Shown: positions 9,747-17,562, numbered from the stretch's first letter. The stretch is DNA of 64,000 nt from Moorena producens 3L (GCF_000211815.1 NZ_GL890939.1:24901-88900), one strand, 5' to 3'. Notes: generated by a model not told the origin, from the letters alone. Numbers and translations: made by a program.

Positions 9747-10279
9747 AGCGATCGCATTTCCTTCAGCTTCTATTGCAATCTTAAATCATTTGTCAAAAAG
9801 CAAGCATTCAGCGGTCAGCCGTGAGCTAAAAGCTCACGCTACTTGAGGTGCTTAAAATAAACCTCGAATAGGGACTTCGGAGCAGGGACTGAGGCCGTAG
9901 GCCACGCTACGCGTTCGGAGCAGGGGGAAGAAAGTTGACTGTACCTGATCAGAATAATAAACGCTATACTCTTATAGAGTAACATTCAAAAAGTAACCCT
10001 ATCAATTAAAAATAAAGTAACTATTTTAAAATATAAACTACTATAGTTATTTTTAGTAATATGTATTAAAATTGATTTAGAATAACTCAAAAAAACTCTG
10101 ATACCTTTGCTACTACTCCCGATTCCCGACTCCCTCGGTGCGCTTTCCGTAGGCGAATTAAATTCGCCACGGGTCGCACCGCTCCCGACTCCCGACTCCC
10201 TAAAGACCAGTACAAAAGTTACTCAACCAATTGAGCACTGCTATCAATAAAAGTAATCCTAAAGAGGTAATCCTATACC
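9747..10279. other. Intergenic region with dispersed repeats
   Basis: No gene is seen. It contains fragments of several dispersed repeats: a copy of the GTAGGCCACGCTACGCG type near 9890-9915, a motif ending ATAAACGCTATA near 9945-9972 that also occurs near 8645, 11085 and 20720, heptamers of the CCCGACT type, and a strong hairpin at 10137-10180. Confidence 0.75.
10137..10180. repeat. Hairpin repeat, copy 1 (GGTGCG ... CGCACC)
   Basis: The outer arms GGTGCG/CGCACC and CCGT/ACGG enclose an inner stem GGCGAATT/AATTCGCC. The same outer arms occur at 11298-11347 with a different but still self-complementary inner stem, and a near copy occurs at 53026-53069. Confidence 0.9.
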
Positions 10280-10927
10280 ATGATCACAGGAAATTATGAA
10301 CTGGCTGAACACCGGGTAATTTGCAAAAATGTCAGTTGGCAGATATTTGAACAATTACTCACAGAATTAGGAGAAGACCGCTCCACTCGCTTGGCTTACG
10401 ATGACGGAACATTAGAAATTATGACTCCCTTAGGCCCCCATGAAAATAATAACCGCTTTATTGAACGCTTGATTGGTGCGATCGCTGATGAGTTAAATCT
10501 AACTATCAAAACCTTTGGCTCCTTGACTCTTAAGCGAGAAACACGATTAAAAGGGGCAGAACCTGACTCCTGTTACTATCTCCAAAATGAGCCATTGGTA
10601 AGACATAAGCAAACTATTAATTTAGATCATGACCCACCGCCTGATTTAGTATTAGAAATCGATATAACCAGTGGTTCTTTAGATAAGCGTCCTATTTATG
10701 CAGCGCTTGGTGTCCCTGAATTGTGGCGTTATAATGGACAAAACTTAGAAGTTTTTGTGCTACAACAACCGATTTTAATTTATAATCAAGTAAATCAGAG
10801 TCCAACCTTCCCTTGGATGCCTTTGAATGCTATACCTAGGTTTATTAACCAAAGTTTAGTTGATGGCGAAACAGCAACGTTACGGGCGTTTAGGGCTTGG
10901 GTTAGAAAACAAAATAATTTTGAGTGA
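10280..10927 (+). CDS. Uma2-family (DUF820) endonuclease-like protein
   Basis: A 215-residue protein of the Uma2/DUF820 family, which has the PD-(D/E)XK restriction-endonuclease fold. Visible family features are LAYDDGTLEIMTPLGPHE, KGAEPDSCYY and PPDLVLEIDITSGSLDKRPIYAALGVPELWRY; the core acids are the Asp of EPDSCYY and Glu-Ile-Asp of LEIDIT. The family is greatly expanded in cyanobacteria, and its cellular role is not settled. The start is the ATG at 10280; no obvious ribosome site was seen. A second, diverged Uma2 gene follows about 450 bp downstream, but repeat elements between the two make one operon unlikely. Confidence 0.9.
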   Translation: MITGNYELAEHRVICKNVSWQIFEQLLTELGEDRSTRLAYDDGTLEIMTPLGPHENNNRFIERLIGAIADELNLTIKTFGSLTLKRETRLKGAEPDSCYYLQNEPLVRHKQTINLDHDPPPDLVLEIDITSGSLDKRPIYAALGVPELWRYNGQNLEVFVLQQPILIYNQVNQSPTFPWMPLNAIPRFINQSLVDGETATLRAFRAWVRKQNNFE

Positions 10928-11145
10928 TAACTGCTAGCTTATTAGCTAGTATCTCAAAATAGATAATGACCTAAACACTGATTTATAATAACACCAAATA
11001 ATATAGCAATTATTATAGCTATGAGGTACAAAGCGATCCCCCTAAATCCCCCTTAAAAAGGGGGACTTTGAGGTTGAGAAGCGTACCTCACAACTGCAAT
11101 AAACGCTATAATCGGATTTCTTTACTCCTGTTCCCTATTCCCTAC

Positions 11146-11256
11146 GGGTGCATCTCATTTTTGCTATTTGACCCAGTGGTGCGTTACGGGGTGGGCTATT
11201 TCAAAGCTGGCGAAGAGCTGGAAAATCAGGGCGATCCCACCCCTAACGCACCCTAC
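11146..11256. repeat. Foldback (MITE-like) repeat, copy A
   Basis: Arms at 11179-11195 and 11237-11252 pair, preceded by GGGTGCATCTCATTTTTG. The same order, inverted, is found at 48609-48748. Shorter copies are at 17991-18064 and 22524-22602. Confidence 0.82.
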
Positions 11257-11297
11257 GCAAAATTTACTGTTCTCTATTCCCTGTTCCCGACTCCCTC

Positions 11298-11347
11298 GGT
11301 GCGCTTTCCGTGATGGCGAGCAATCCCTCGCCATCACGGGTCGCACC
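11298..11347. repeat. Hairpin repeat, copy 2 with changed inner stem
   Basis: The outer parts match the hairpin at 10137-10180 (GGTGCGCTTTCCGT and ACGGGTCGCACC), but the inner stem is GATGGCGAG/CTCGCCATC. Both arms differ from copy 1 while pairing is retained. Confidence 0.9.
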
Positions 11348-11374
11348 GCTCCCGACTCCCGACTCCCTAAACAA

Positions 11375-12301
11375 ATGACTAAAAACTTAATTCCCGAGAG
11401 TGAAGCTCCTGCTTCTCCTAAAGAAACCCTACCTACCATGTATGATCTGCCGAGTGAGAATCCGGAGGAACCTGGTTTGCCAGACGAATTTCACGATTTA
11501 CAACCCGAATTATTAAGTCGCACCTTTCGTTGTCAGTATTACCCTTCTGAGGAAGTATTTATTGGTACAGATTTAAATCTTTACTATGATGTGCGCCATC
11601 CTCAATGGTATAAACGTCCAGATTGGTTTTTAGTAGTGGGAGTTCCCCGTTTATACGAGGGCACTGATATTAGATCTAGCTATGTAATTTGGCAAGAAGG
11701 AGTTAATCCCTTTGTAATTGTAGAATTGCTGTCACCCACAACTGCAAAAGATGATTTAGGGGATAATCTAGAGCAAGAATCTGAAGCATCTAGAAGAGTT
11801 GCTGGAAATAGTGATAAGATTCAACTACACGATAGTAATAAAACTAGTAATAGTAGCAGTGAGCTTACCCATCAAACTATTCCTTCCAAGTGGGAAGTCT
11901 ATGAGCAACGATTACGGGTACCTTATTATCTCGTGTTTAGTCGCTATACCAACCAAATTCGGTTTTTCAAATTAGTCGGAGCTGGTTACCAAGAGCAAGG
12001 TATTTTAGCTGATCCACCCCAGATTTGGATTCCAGAACTAGACATAGGTGTGGGATTGTGGTGGGGAGAGTATGCGGGGATAACTCGTAATTGGTTGCGC
12101 TGGTGTGATGGTTCCGGAAATTGGCTTCTGACTGATACAGAACAGGAACGGGAAGCAAAAGAACAAGCCCAGCAACAAGTGAAACAAATTGTAGTCAATC
12201 TGTTGAAATCAGGGATGGATATTGAACAAGTTGCTAATATCACTGGACTTGATCGGGAGGAAATTAGAGAGTTAGCAGGAGAATCAGATGGGAGCAGGTG
12301 A
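11375..12301 (+). CDS. Uma2-family (DUF820) protein, long form
   Basis: About 308 residues from the ATG at 11375 (MTKNLIPESE). The Uma2 core includes RPDWFLVVGVPRLYEG and FVIVELLSPTTAKDDLG, the latter carrying the Glu of the nuclease-like core. A second core part follows (WEVYEQRLRVPYYLVFSRYTNQ). The C-terminus has a charged, probably coiled stretch (EQEREAKEQAQQQVKQIVVN), and the end, MDIEQVANITGLDREEIREL, is a small helix-turn-helix-like tail common in cyanobacterial Uma2 proteins. An insert of about 40 Ser/Asn/Thr-rich residues sits between the two core parts. The frame is open 69 codons further upstream, but that part crosses repeats. Function is inferred from fold only. Confidence 0.88.
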   Translation: MTKNLIPESEAPASPKETLPTMYDLPSENPEEPGLPDEFHDLQPELLSRTFRCQYYPSEEVFIGTDLNLYYDVRHPQWYKRPDWFLVVGVPRLYEGTDIRSSYVIWQEGVNPFVIVELLSPTTAKDDLGDNLEQESEASRRVAGNSDKIQLHDSNKTSNSSSELTHQTIPSKWEVYEQRLRVPYYLVFSRYTNQIRFFKLVGAGYQEQGILADPPQIWIPELDIGVGLWWGEYAGITRNWLRWCDGSGNWLLTDTEQEREAKEQAQQQVKQIVVNLLKSGMDIEQVANITGLDREEIRELAGESDGSR

Positions 12302-12351
12302 AAAGTAAGCACTCAGCGGTCAGTGCTCAGTGCTCAGCCCTGAAGGGTGGC

Positions 12352-13083
12352 TCAGATAGTAATCAACATTCCATCACCGTAGCTTAAAAACCGAAAACGG
12401 TGTTGAAGAGCATATTGATACACTTCTTCAAGTCGCTTTCGTCCAAGGAATGCTTCAACAAGCAGCAGATGAGTCGTCTGTGGTTCGTGAAAATTGGTAA
12501 TGACACCCCCAACGAGCTCAAACCGGAAACCGGGGGTAATAAAAAGATTTGTTTGGCCACTCATACCACGAACAGCGCTTTCAAGAGCCCGAACAACCGT
12601 TGTTCCAACAGCAATGACACGCCCACCCGCCTCTTTCCATCTATGTAAACGGTTTAACGTTTCTTGGGAGACCTCGAACTGTTCAGAGGAAGGTTTTTGC
12701 CTAGATTCAATGCAAAGAGAGCTGGAACTCCCGACCTGTAGCGTCACAAACTCCACCTGCTTCCCACTAGCACGTAGTTGACTAATAAGTTCGGGTGTAA
12801 AGTGCAAACTTGCCGTCGGCACTGCAACAGAACCAGCTTTATTTGCAAAGATTGTCTGATCATCGATCTTGTCTTGGTAGTCCCCCGATCCCTGTCGAAT
12901 GTTGGGAGCCGTATCGTTAAACACCAAGAGATCACGAGAGCCAAGATGTTGAGGGAGAGAAGCGAAGGTTGTTTCCTCTATCTCTGCATCTGGAGAGGTA
13001 ATCAGAAGCTTTGCCGCTTCAGGCGGTTGAATCGGACGTTGGGCGATAAACTCTGTTGGGAGTTCATAGGTAAATATTTCCAT
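12352..13083 (-). CDS. Short QueA-like protein (tRNA ribosyltransferase-isomerase family)
   Basis: A 243-residue protein that resembles QueA, which transfers the ribosyl part of S-adenosylmethionine to 7-deaza-guanine in tRNA during queuosine synthesis. The N-terminal block MEIFTYELPTEFIAQRPIQP...LLVFNDT matches the start of QueA. The remaining part matches its C-terminal half: AGSVAVPTASLHFTPELI, VIAVGTTVVRALESA, GGVITNFHEPQTTHLLLVEAF and FRFLSYGDGMLI. Normal QueA has about 340-360 residues. Here the block from NDT jumps almost directly to the segment before AGSVAVPTA, so about 90-100 central residues are missing without any stop or frameshift. It may have another substrate or be a degenerate copy. 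Confidence 0.85.
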   Translation of the reverse strand: MEIFTYELPTEFIAQRPIQPPEAAKLLITSPDAEIEETTFASLPQHLGSRDLLVFNDTAPNIRQGSGDYQDKIDDQTIFANKAGSVAVPTASLHFTPELISQLRASGKQVEFVTLQVGSSSSLCIESRQKPSSEQFEVSQETLNRLHRWKEAGGRVIAVGTTVVRALESAVRGMSGQTNLFITPGFRFELVGGVITNFHEPQTTHLLLVEAFLGRKRLEEVYQYALQHRFRFLSYGDGMLITI

Positions 13084-13407
13084 GGTTGGTATTACCAGTC
13101 TGTGTTTGCTTGGAGTATGTGGGGTCTGCTTGTATAATTCAAATTGAGGCGTTGCTTATTGTGGCTATGATTGAGCTCCCATAGCCATGCCCAATTTTGC
13201 CCCCACAATTGATAGCCCTGGCGAAACATTAGACCTTTTGCAAAAGTCTTTCGCGGTCTAATGGGTTATTGGCAATTTTTGATTTAGCGTACGCTTAAAA
13301 CTAACAAACTTGCTTTGTGCTCTCTTTGTATATAAACCTAGTACACAATCAAGCTAATTTGTCCCAAAACTCTGATTCAGTACCATCTCCTGCTCAACTA
13401 TCGCCAG
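13084..13407. other. Intergenic region with an inverted repeat
   Basis: No gene is seen. A 9-bp perfect inverted repeat (CATTAGACC at 13227-13235, GGTCTAATG at 13255-13263) surrounds TTTTGCAAAAG; it may be an IS end or a dispersed hairpin. The rest looks unique and AT-rich. Confidence 0.6.
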
Positions 13408-13731
13408 TTATGCTTGAGTAGCGACATTATTAATCACCCAAGCTGCATACTGTTCGTTGACATGCTGTGTACTTAGTACCACAAATTCAGGGGTATCGTA
13501 GGGATGATAATTAGTTACAGTCTGCTCTGCTTTAGAGATCAGCTCCGTAGTTGTTTTGATGAGTAGCAGCACTTCAGAATCAGACTCAACCTCACCCTCC
13601 CACCAATAAACTGAAGATATCCCGGGAATAATGTTCACACATGCTGCCTCTCTACGCTCCAGAAGCTGATGAGACAGATTATGGGCAACAGCATTATCAG
13701 GACAGGTGACAAGTATTAAAACTATGTTCAT
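13408..13731 (-). CDS. cutA: CutA1 divalent-cation tolerance protein
   Basis: A 107-residue protein of the usual CutA length. Family signatures are LVTCPDNAVAHNLSHQLLE, REAACVNIIPGISSVYWW, EGEVESDSEVLLLIKTT and HPYDTPEFVVL. CutA1 forms very stable trimers with a ferredoxin-like fold, linked to copper tolerance in bacteria, though its biochemical role is not settled. The ATG at 13731 opens directly with MNIVLILVTCPD. It stands alone, with repeat-rich spacers on both sides. Confidence 0.95.
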   Translation of the reverse strand: MNIVLILVTCPDNAVAHNLSHQLLERREAACVNIIPGISSVYWWEGEVESDSEVLLLIKTTTELISKAEQTVTNYHPYDTPEFVVLSTQHVNEQYAAWVINNVATQA

Positions 13732-14146
13732 GCTTTTGCTTAATTTTTTTTTGACCCGGGAATATATTAAACCAGATTCCTGACTTTACAATGTTTTATA
13801 AAGAAAACGGTTAAATCCGGATGGGAGCCACCTATTCAGGAATGGCTGGAAAACTCGATCAAGGATATTGCTATTTTGGAGAATGAGCAGTTTGGCAGTA
13901 TTGAAAGTCAATCCGGAAACAGCTAAAAGTCTCCTTGCTGAATTTTTGAATGAATAAGAGTGGGGTAGGCATCCTGCCTGCCCTAAGCAGGAAACAGGCA
14001 AGATGCCTGTTCCACGCCTGATGCCCATTCCACAGCAAGATGCCCATTCCACGCCTGATGCCCATTCCACGCCTGATGCCCATTCCAGAAAACTCTTAAA
14101 ATCATTCCATTATTAAGTAAGGCCGAAAAAGTTAGAGGAGTTAAGG
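13732..14146. other. Intergenic region with GCATCTTGCC-type hairpin repeats
   Basis: No gene is supported. At 13972-14010 an imperfect hairpin pairs GGCATCCTGCCTG with CAGGCAAGATGCC. It is followed by 18-19-bp tandem units of CTGATGCCCATTCCACGC type up to about 14085. The stretch CTTGCTGAATTTTTGAATGAATA just before the hairpin recurs, inverted, near 40080-40100, so it belongs to the element. Confidence 0.7.
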
Positions 14147-15355
14147 ATGGAAACTAGAGCCTTAGGCACTTCGGAGGTAAAAATCAGCCCGATTATCATG
14201 GGCACTTGGCAGGCCGGTAAATCTAGGTGGGTAGGTATTGAAGATGCTGAGACCATTAAAGGGCTGCGAGCAGGATTTGAGGCGGGGATAACTACGGTTG
14301 ATACTGCAGAAATTTACGGGCAGGGTCACTCGGAACACATTGTTGGTCAGGCTCTAGCAGAGGTAAGGGAGCAACTGGTTTATGCTACCAAAGTGTTTCC
14401 AAATCATCTTAAATATGACCAGGTGATCGAGGCTTGTGAGGGTTCCTTAAAAAACCTGAAGACAGATTATATCGACCTCTACCAGATTCACTGGCCTTCT
14501 GGCACCTTTCAAAGTGAGGTAGTGCCAATTGAGGAAACCATGAGCGCTCTCAATAGGTTGAAAGAGCAAGGCAAAATTCGGGCAATTGGAGTCTCCAATT
14601 TTTCCCGCAGCCAGTTAGCAGAAGCTTCTCAGTACGGACGAATTGATAGCTTGCAGCCTCCCTACTCTCTGTTTTGGCGTCAGGTGGAGCAAGATGCTAT
14701 GCCTTACTGTGTAGAGCACAATATCTCGATTATCAGAGTGGGAGAGTTTGAGAGGGAAAATTCATCCCCGACCTAAGAGGACGGGGTATTCTTTTCCCTC
14801 TCAAATAGTGTTAATATAAAAAGTAAGGGTCTCAAAAAAAACTGGGTATTGACCCTACTCAGCTACCCTCGGTGCGTTCGCGTAGCGTGGCCATAGGCCA
14901 GGGAAAGTTACGCCCATGGAGATAACAACCAACGCTGGTTGTGCCTGGGAATCCCCATTCCTCTTAGGATGGGGAGGTTCAATGCCTATTCTTCCTTAGC
15001 TCAGGGATTATTAACTGGCAAGTTTGGTCGAGAGCACAAGTTTCAGGAAGGGGATCATCGCAGCAAAAATAAGTTGTTCAACGGTGATAACTATCAACGA
15101 GCACAGCAAGCATTAGCTCAGCTACGACCAATTGCAGAGCGTCATCAGTGTACCCTGGCTCAGTTGTCTCTGGCATGGTTGATGTCTCAGCCACAAACGA
15201 ATGCGATCGCAGGATTCCGAAATAGTGCCCAAGCTATTGACAATGCTCAAGCTGTTGAGGTTAAGCTGTCTGCTGATGAGCTACAAGAAATTGATCAGAT
15301 TGGACGGCTGGTTACAGACCATTTAGATGATAATCCAGTGATGTGGGATCTTTAA
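14147..15355 (+). pseudogene. Aldo/keto reductase gene interrupted by a 249-bp insertion
   Basis: The 5' part (14147-14734) encodes 196 residues of an aldo/keto reductase: METRALGTSEVKISPI, GITTVDTAEIYGQGHSE (catalytic Tyr), LVYATKV, DLYQIHWP and IRAIGVSNFS. After 249 inserted bases the coding sequence resumes in the same frame at 14984 with AYSSLAQGLLTGKFG and ends after NAIAGFRNSAQAIDNAQA. Joining 14734 to 14984 restores about 319 residues, the usual family length, and the expected strand sequence SIIAYSSLAQG. The insert brings a stop codon at 14774-14776, so only a truncated protein is made unless the insert is excised. A GGAG box seven bases before the ATG supports the start. Confidence 0.92.
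14735..14983. mobile_element. IS200/IS605-like miniature element (249 bp, non-coding)
   Basis: It has no transposase gene. The left end forms a long hairpin (GAGAGGGAAAA at 14750-14760 with TTTTCCCTCTC at 14792-14802, plus inner ATCCCCG/CGGGG pairing). The right end forms TCCCCAT/ATGGGGA (14952-14975) followed by GGTTCAA, like the right ends of IS605/TnpB elements. No target duplication is seen, as expected for that family. Inside lies a copy of the GCGTTCGCGTAGCGTGGCC dispersed repeat (about 14874-14895). Boundaries are set by the restored reductase reading frame. Confidence 0.8.
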
Positions 15356-15683
15356 GGGATGCTTCAACCTTACTTCTTGATGTCAGCGGTCAGCCGTCAG
15401 GGGTCAGGGGTCAGGGGTCAGCGGTCAGCGGTCAGCCGTCAGCTTATTTTATTCAAAAGTACTTCAAGTAGTATGGCCTACGGCCAATGACTGATTGCTG
15501 ATAACTGATAACTGATAGCTGATTGCTGATAACTGATAGCTGAAAGCTGATTGCTGATTGCTGATTGCTGATTGCTTACTGTCAGTAACCAAAACCATTT
15601 CCCAGATAGTTGTTTAGACTATTTGGGGATTAAAGGGAATTAACAATGGTAATCCAAGTTGATCAATTTAGGCTATCGAGTGG
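15356..15683. repeat. Heptamer-rich spacer
   Basis: No gene is seen. Runs of GGTCAGC/GGTCAGG units (about 15382-15445) are followed by TGATAGC, TGATAAC and TGATTGC units (about 15485-15580). The two families lie in opposite sense and recur at many other gene borders. Confidence 0.85.
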
Positions 15684-15896
15684 TCAATCCTCCTTTGCTT
15701 CTTTAACTAACTTAGTTATCGCTTCGATCAGCTTCGTTATGCCTCCTAAGATTGTTGTAGAGTAAACAGTTAAGACAATGACTGCGGCCACTGCTGCTCC
15801 ACCTTGGATCAGGAGGATCGGTAGTTCGCCATTACTAGAAGGTGTAGGGAGAGTTGATGGTACAGCTTCAGTAGCAACAACCTCGCTAACTTCCAC
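15684..15896 (-). CDS. Small single-pass membrane protein, unknown
   Basis: A 70-residue protein of unknown function. Residues 1-25 are acidic and rich in Val, Pro and Ser. A hydrophobic segment (about 27-50, LPILLIQGGAAVAAVIVLTV) is followed by an amphipathic tail ending KLIEAITKLVKEAKED. The composition fits a real small membrane protein rather than a repeat-derived frame. No ribosome site is evident before the ATG. No family was recognised. Confidence 0.5.
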   Translation of the reverse strand: MEVSEVVATEAVPSTLPTPSSNGELPILLIQGGAAVAAVIVLTVYSTTILGGITKLIEAITKLVKEAKED

Positions 15897-15982
15897 ATTG
15901 AAATCGGGATTTTGATATGCTAGCTTCAGATATTATGGGCTCTTTAAGAGCCGTGTTAATGTTGTTAGTTGTTAGCTAAGAC

Positions 15983-16034
15983 CGCGATTCATCTCACACT
16001 CATGCTACCCCTTGAGATGTGAGATGAATCGCGG
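15983..16034. repeat. Perfect 17-bp inverted repeat
   Basis: CCGCGATTCATCTCACA (15983-15999) and its exact complement TGTGAGATGAATCGCGG (16018-16034) are separated by 18 bases. A third partial arm, GTGAGATGAAT, follows at about 16041. No T-run follows, so it is not a classical terminator. It resembles the outer arms of the GATGCACC-type foldback repeats. Confidence 0.85.
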
Positions 16035-16084
16035 ACAGGAACGTGAGATGAATGGGTTGAAAAATGCTATAATAAAAATAGCAG

Positions 16085-16262
16085 GGAAGACAAATTAAGA
16101 GCTAACCGCCACCTGCGTATTTAAAACTTGAACTTTTTGTTGTATTGTTCCGGTGCGGAGGGGCATCCCGTATCGTTAATAAAGCTTGCCGAGTATCCTA
16201 ACCGATAGGTGGAGTTGGCAAGAAGCCCACACTTAACTCAAAGAGTCAGTGTGGGAGTATGT
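16085..16262 (+). mobile_element. Decayed right end of a TnpB-type (IS605) element
   Basis: The stretch ends with a stem-loop CCCACACT (16226-16233) / AGTGTGGG (16248-16255) followed by AGTATGTCAC, preceded by GGCAAGAAG. This order resembles the 3' scaffold of TnpB omegaRNAs at right ends of cyanobacterial IS605 elements. No tnpB coding sequence remains upstream. A 72-codon open frame across it (16209-16427) has no recognisable protein features. Confidence 0.5.
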
Positions 16263-16442
16263 CACAAGGACAGCAGCCAGAAACGGCCTGCGAAACTGAT
16301 TCTGGCTGAGTCTTTCTATTATGAAAATCTGGCACTACTCCACCTACATGGCAACGAGGCAAAGCACAGTAAATCACACAGATACACTGTGGTAGAGGTA
16401 CCAATGACTACGATAATTGAAGGCTAAAACACTCCTCCACTT

Positions 16443-16484
16443 CCCTAAGTTATAGATTTACAACCCTAAGTTATAGAATTACAA
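16443..16484. repeat. Two 21-bp direct repeats
   Basis: CCCTAAGTTATAGATTTACA and a one-base variant (AGAATT instead of AGATTT) lie head to tail. Only two copies exist, so I do not call them iterons. Confidence 0.8.
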
Positions 16485-16505
16485 CTTTGAGATGCACCCG
16501 ACAAT

Positions 16506-16612
16506 GGCTCCTATAATCAGGAGCCGGTGATGGTGATAGTCTCACCTAGGGTTGTGTGGACGTAGCCTTCTAGAAGGGTAGACGAGTCAGTGGTAGACTC
16601 ACTGGCTTTTTA
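16506..16612 (+). ncRNA. Candidate structured small RNA with terminator
   Basis: Four hairpins follow each other on the plus strand: GGCTCCT/AGGAGCC (16506-16525), GGTGA/TCACC (16532-16546), CCTTCTAGAAGG (16566-16577), and a final stem pairing 16586-16592 (GTCAGTG region) with 16600-16606, directly followed by a T-run (16607-16611). No open frame of note covers it. The series followed by a factor-independent terminator suggests a transcribed small RNA of about 110 nt. The family is unrecognised, and no promoter was identified. Confidence 0.45.
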
Positions 16613-17168
16613 AGAATACCTCTTACATCGACCATTTCCAGATTAGGAGCATTACCAAGAGCTGCCAATCAGAATGAGTCCATAGTTAGATCCCATATGA
16701 CTCTAAAAAATCTGAAATGCTAAGCCCTTCGAGATATATGCAGATTATCTCGAAAAAGCCTATTCTGTCAAGGGATTTTTGGAAATTTGTAATAATTACC
16801 TACTTATATAGATATCATGTATTGATCTACCTGTGTTGCATAAATGGGGATTTTGTTATAAAAATTTACATTTAGAGATTGACAGGCGATCGCTTCAACA
16901 TCAAACTAATCTTTCAATCCAATTATCCCCACTTATCTGGGGATAAATATTAGCTTGTCAAACTCCAGGGTAAACGCATCTTATTTTGAAATGGCTACTG
17001 GATATAAGATTCATGGGATAAGTATTTTTGCTTATGAATTTTGAAATCTTTGTCTTGATGCCGTAGCGAATGGGGTAAACCACGCCAGTTGCTCATAGGA
17101 GGAACCCCAAGAGCGCACTGGCTCCCCTTTGGCGGCGCTGCATCCCTACCAACTCTCCGAGTGCTCTC
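16613..17168. other. Non-coding stretch, nothing recognised
   Basis: It is AT-rich without a credible gene. The only structure noted is a stem CGAGATA/TATCTCG near 16730-16752. One HIP1-like site and scattered TTGTCAAA-type sequence are seen. It may be the eroded flank of the methyltransferase relic downstream. Confidence 0.6.
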
Positions 17169-17465
17169 TTACTTAGATCCTTGTGATAGCAACCCCTGCA
17201 GCTCAAAAGCTGGCACATTAGCCAGTTCCTTCGGTTCTAATTTATACATGCCTCCACCATAAACTCTACCTTCAGCAACCATAGCTTTCCCAGTAATCTG
17301 GTTAAGAGCTTCTATCAGCAATTTGTCCAAGTTGGGATTTTGGTTTATGGCGTTTTCCAAATCTGGCTTGGGGTAGAGAATAAGATATGAATTGGTAACA
17401 ATTGCTTTTGATTGGTTGAGAATAAATCTAAAGGGCTTTTTCCCTTGTTTATCTGAACGTTGTAA
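17169..17465 (-). pseudogene. C-terminal relic of an Eco57I/N6-type DNA methyltransferase
   Basis: Read back to the first in-frame stop, this frame gives about 98 residues: RSDKQGKKPFRFILNQSKA, TNSYLILYPKPDLEN, QITGKAMVAEGRVYGGGMYK and LEPKELANVPA. The last two segments are the usual C-terminal signature of large bacterial N6-adenine methylases and bifunctional restriction enzymes. No ATG begins the fragment and nothing upstream continues it. Instead, GCTGATAGCTGTTCGCGTAGCGC repeat sequence lies where the gene would extend (about 17470-17510). The catalytic NPPY region is absent, so it cannot work as a methylase. Confidence 0.7.
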
Positions 17466-17562
17466 TCAACTTGCTGATAGCTGTTCGCGTAGCGCATTAG
17501 CTAATAGCTGATGACTAAATGTTTACGGATAGAGAGAATTAACATTTTCATCAATTAGATAG

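Larger units (their letters stand above)
10928..11374. other. Intergenic region with three kinds of foldback repeat
   Basis: No gene is supported here. It holds a palindrome of CCCCC-TTAAAAA-GGGGG form (11048-11064), a foldback element with arms GTGCGTTACGGGGTGGG and CCCACCCCTAACGCAC (11146-11256), and a covarying hairpin (11298-11347). Part of the spacer is open in frame with the downstream Uma2 gene, but that reading runs through repeats and looks non-coding. Confidence 0.75.

Noticed and set aside
13883..13957. A 24-codon frame with a GGAG box (MSSLAVLKVNPETAKSLLAE)
   Set aside because: Its second half (CTTGCTGAATTTTTGAATGAATA) is shared with the dispersed repeat near 40080-40100, so it is part of an element rather than a gene.
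13786..14083. Minus-strand frames rich in MGIRRGMGI and GTGILPV units
   Set aside because: They are translations of the CTGATGCCCATTCCACGC tandem units and the GCATCTTGCC hairpin; no protein character.
16209..16427. 72-codon plus-strand frame
   Set aside because: It runs over the TnpB right-end hairpin and has no family resemblance or ribosome site.
16443..16484. Iterons of a replication origin
   Set aside because: Only two 21-bp copies and no replication initiator gene or DnaA-box cluster.
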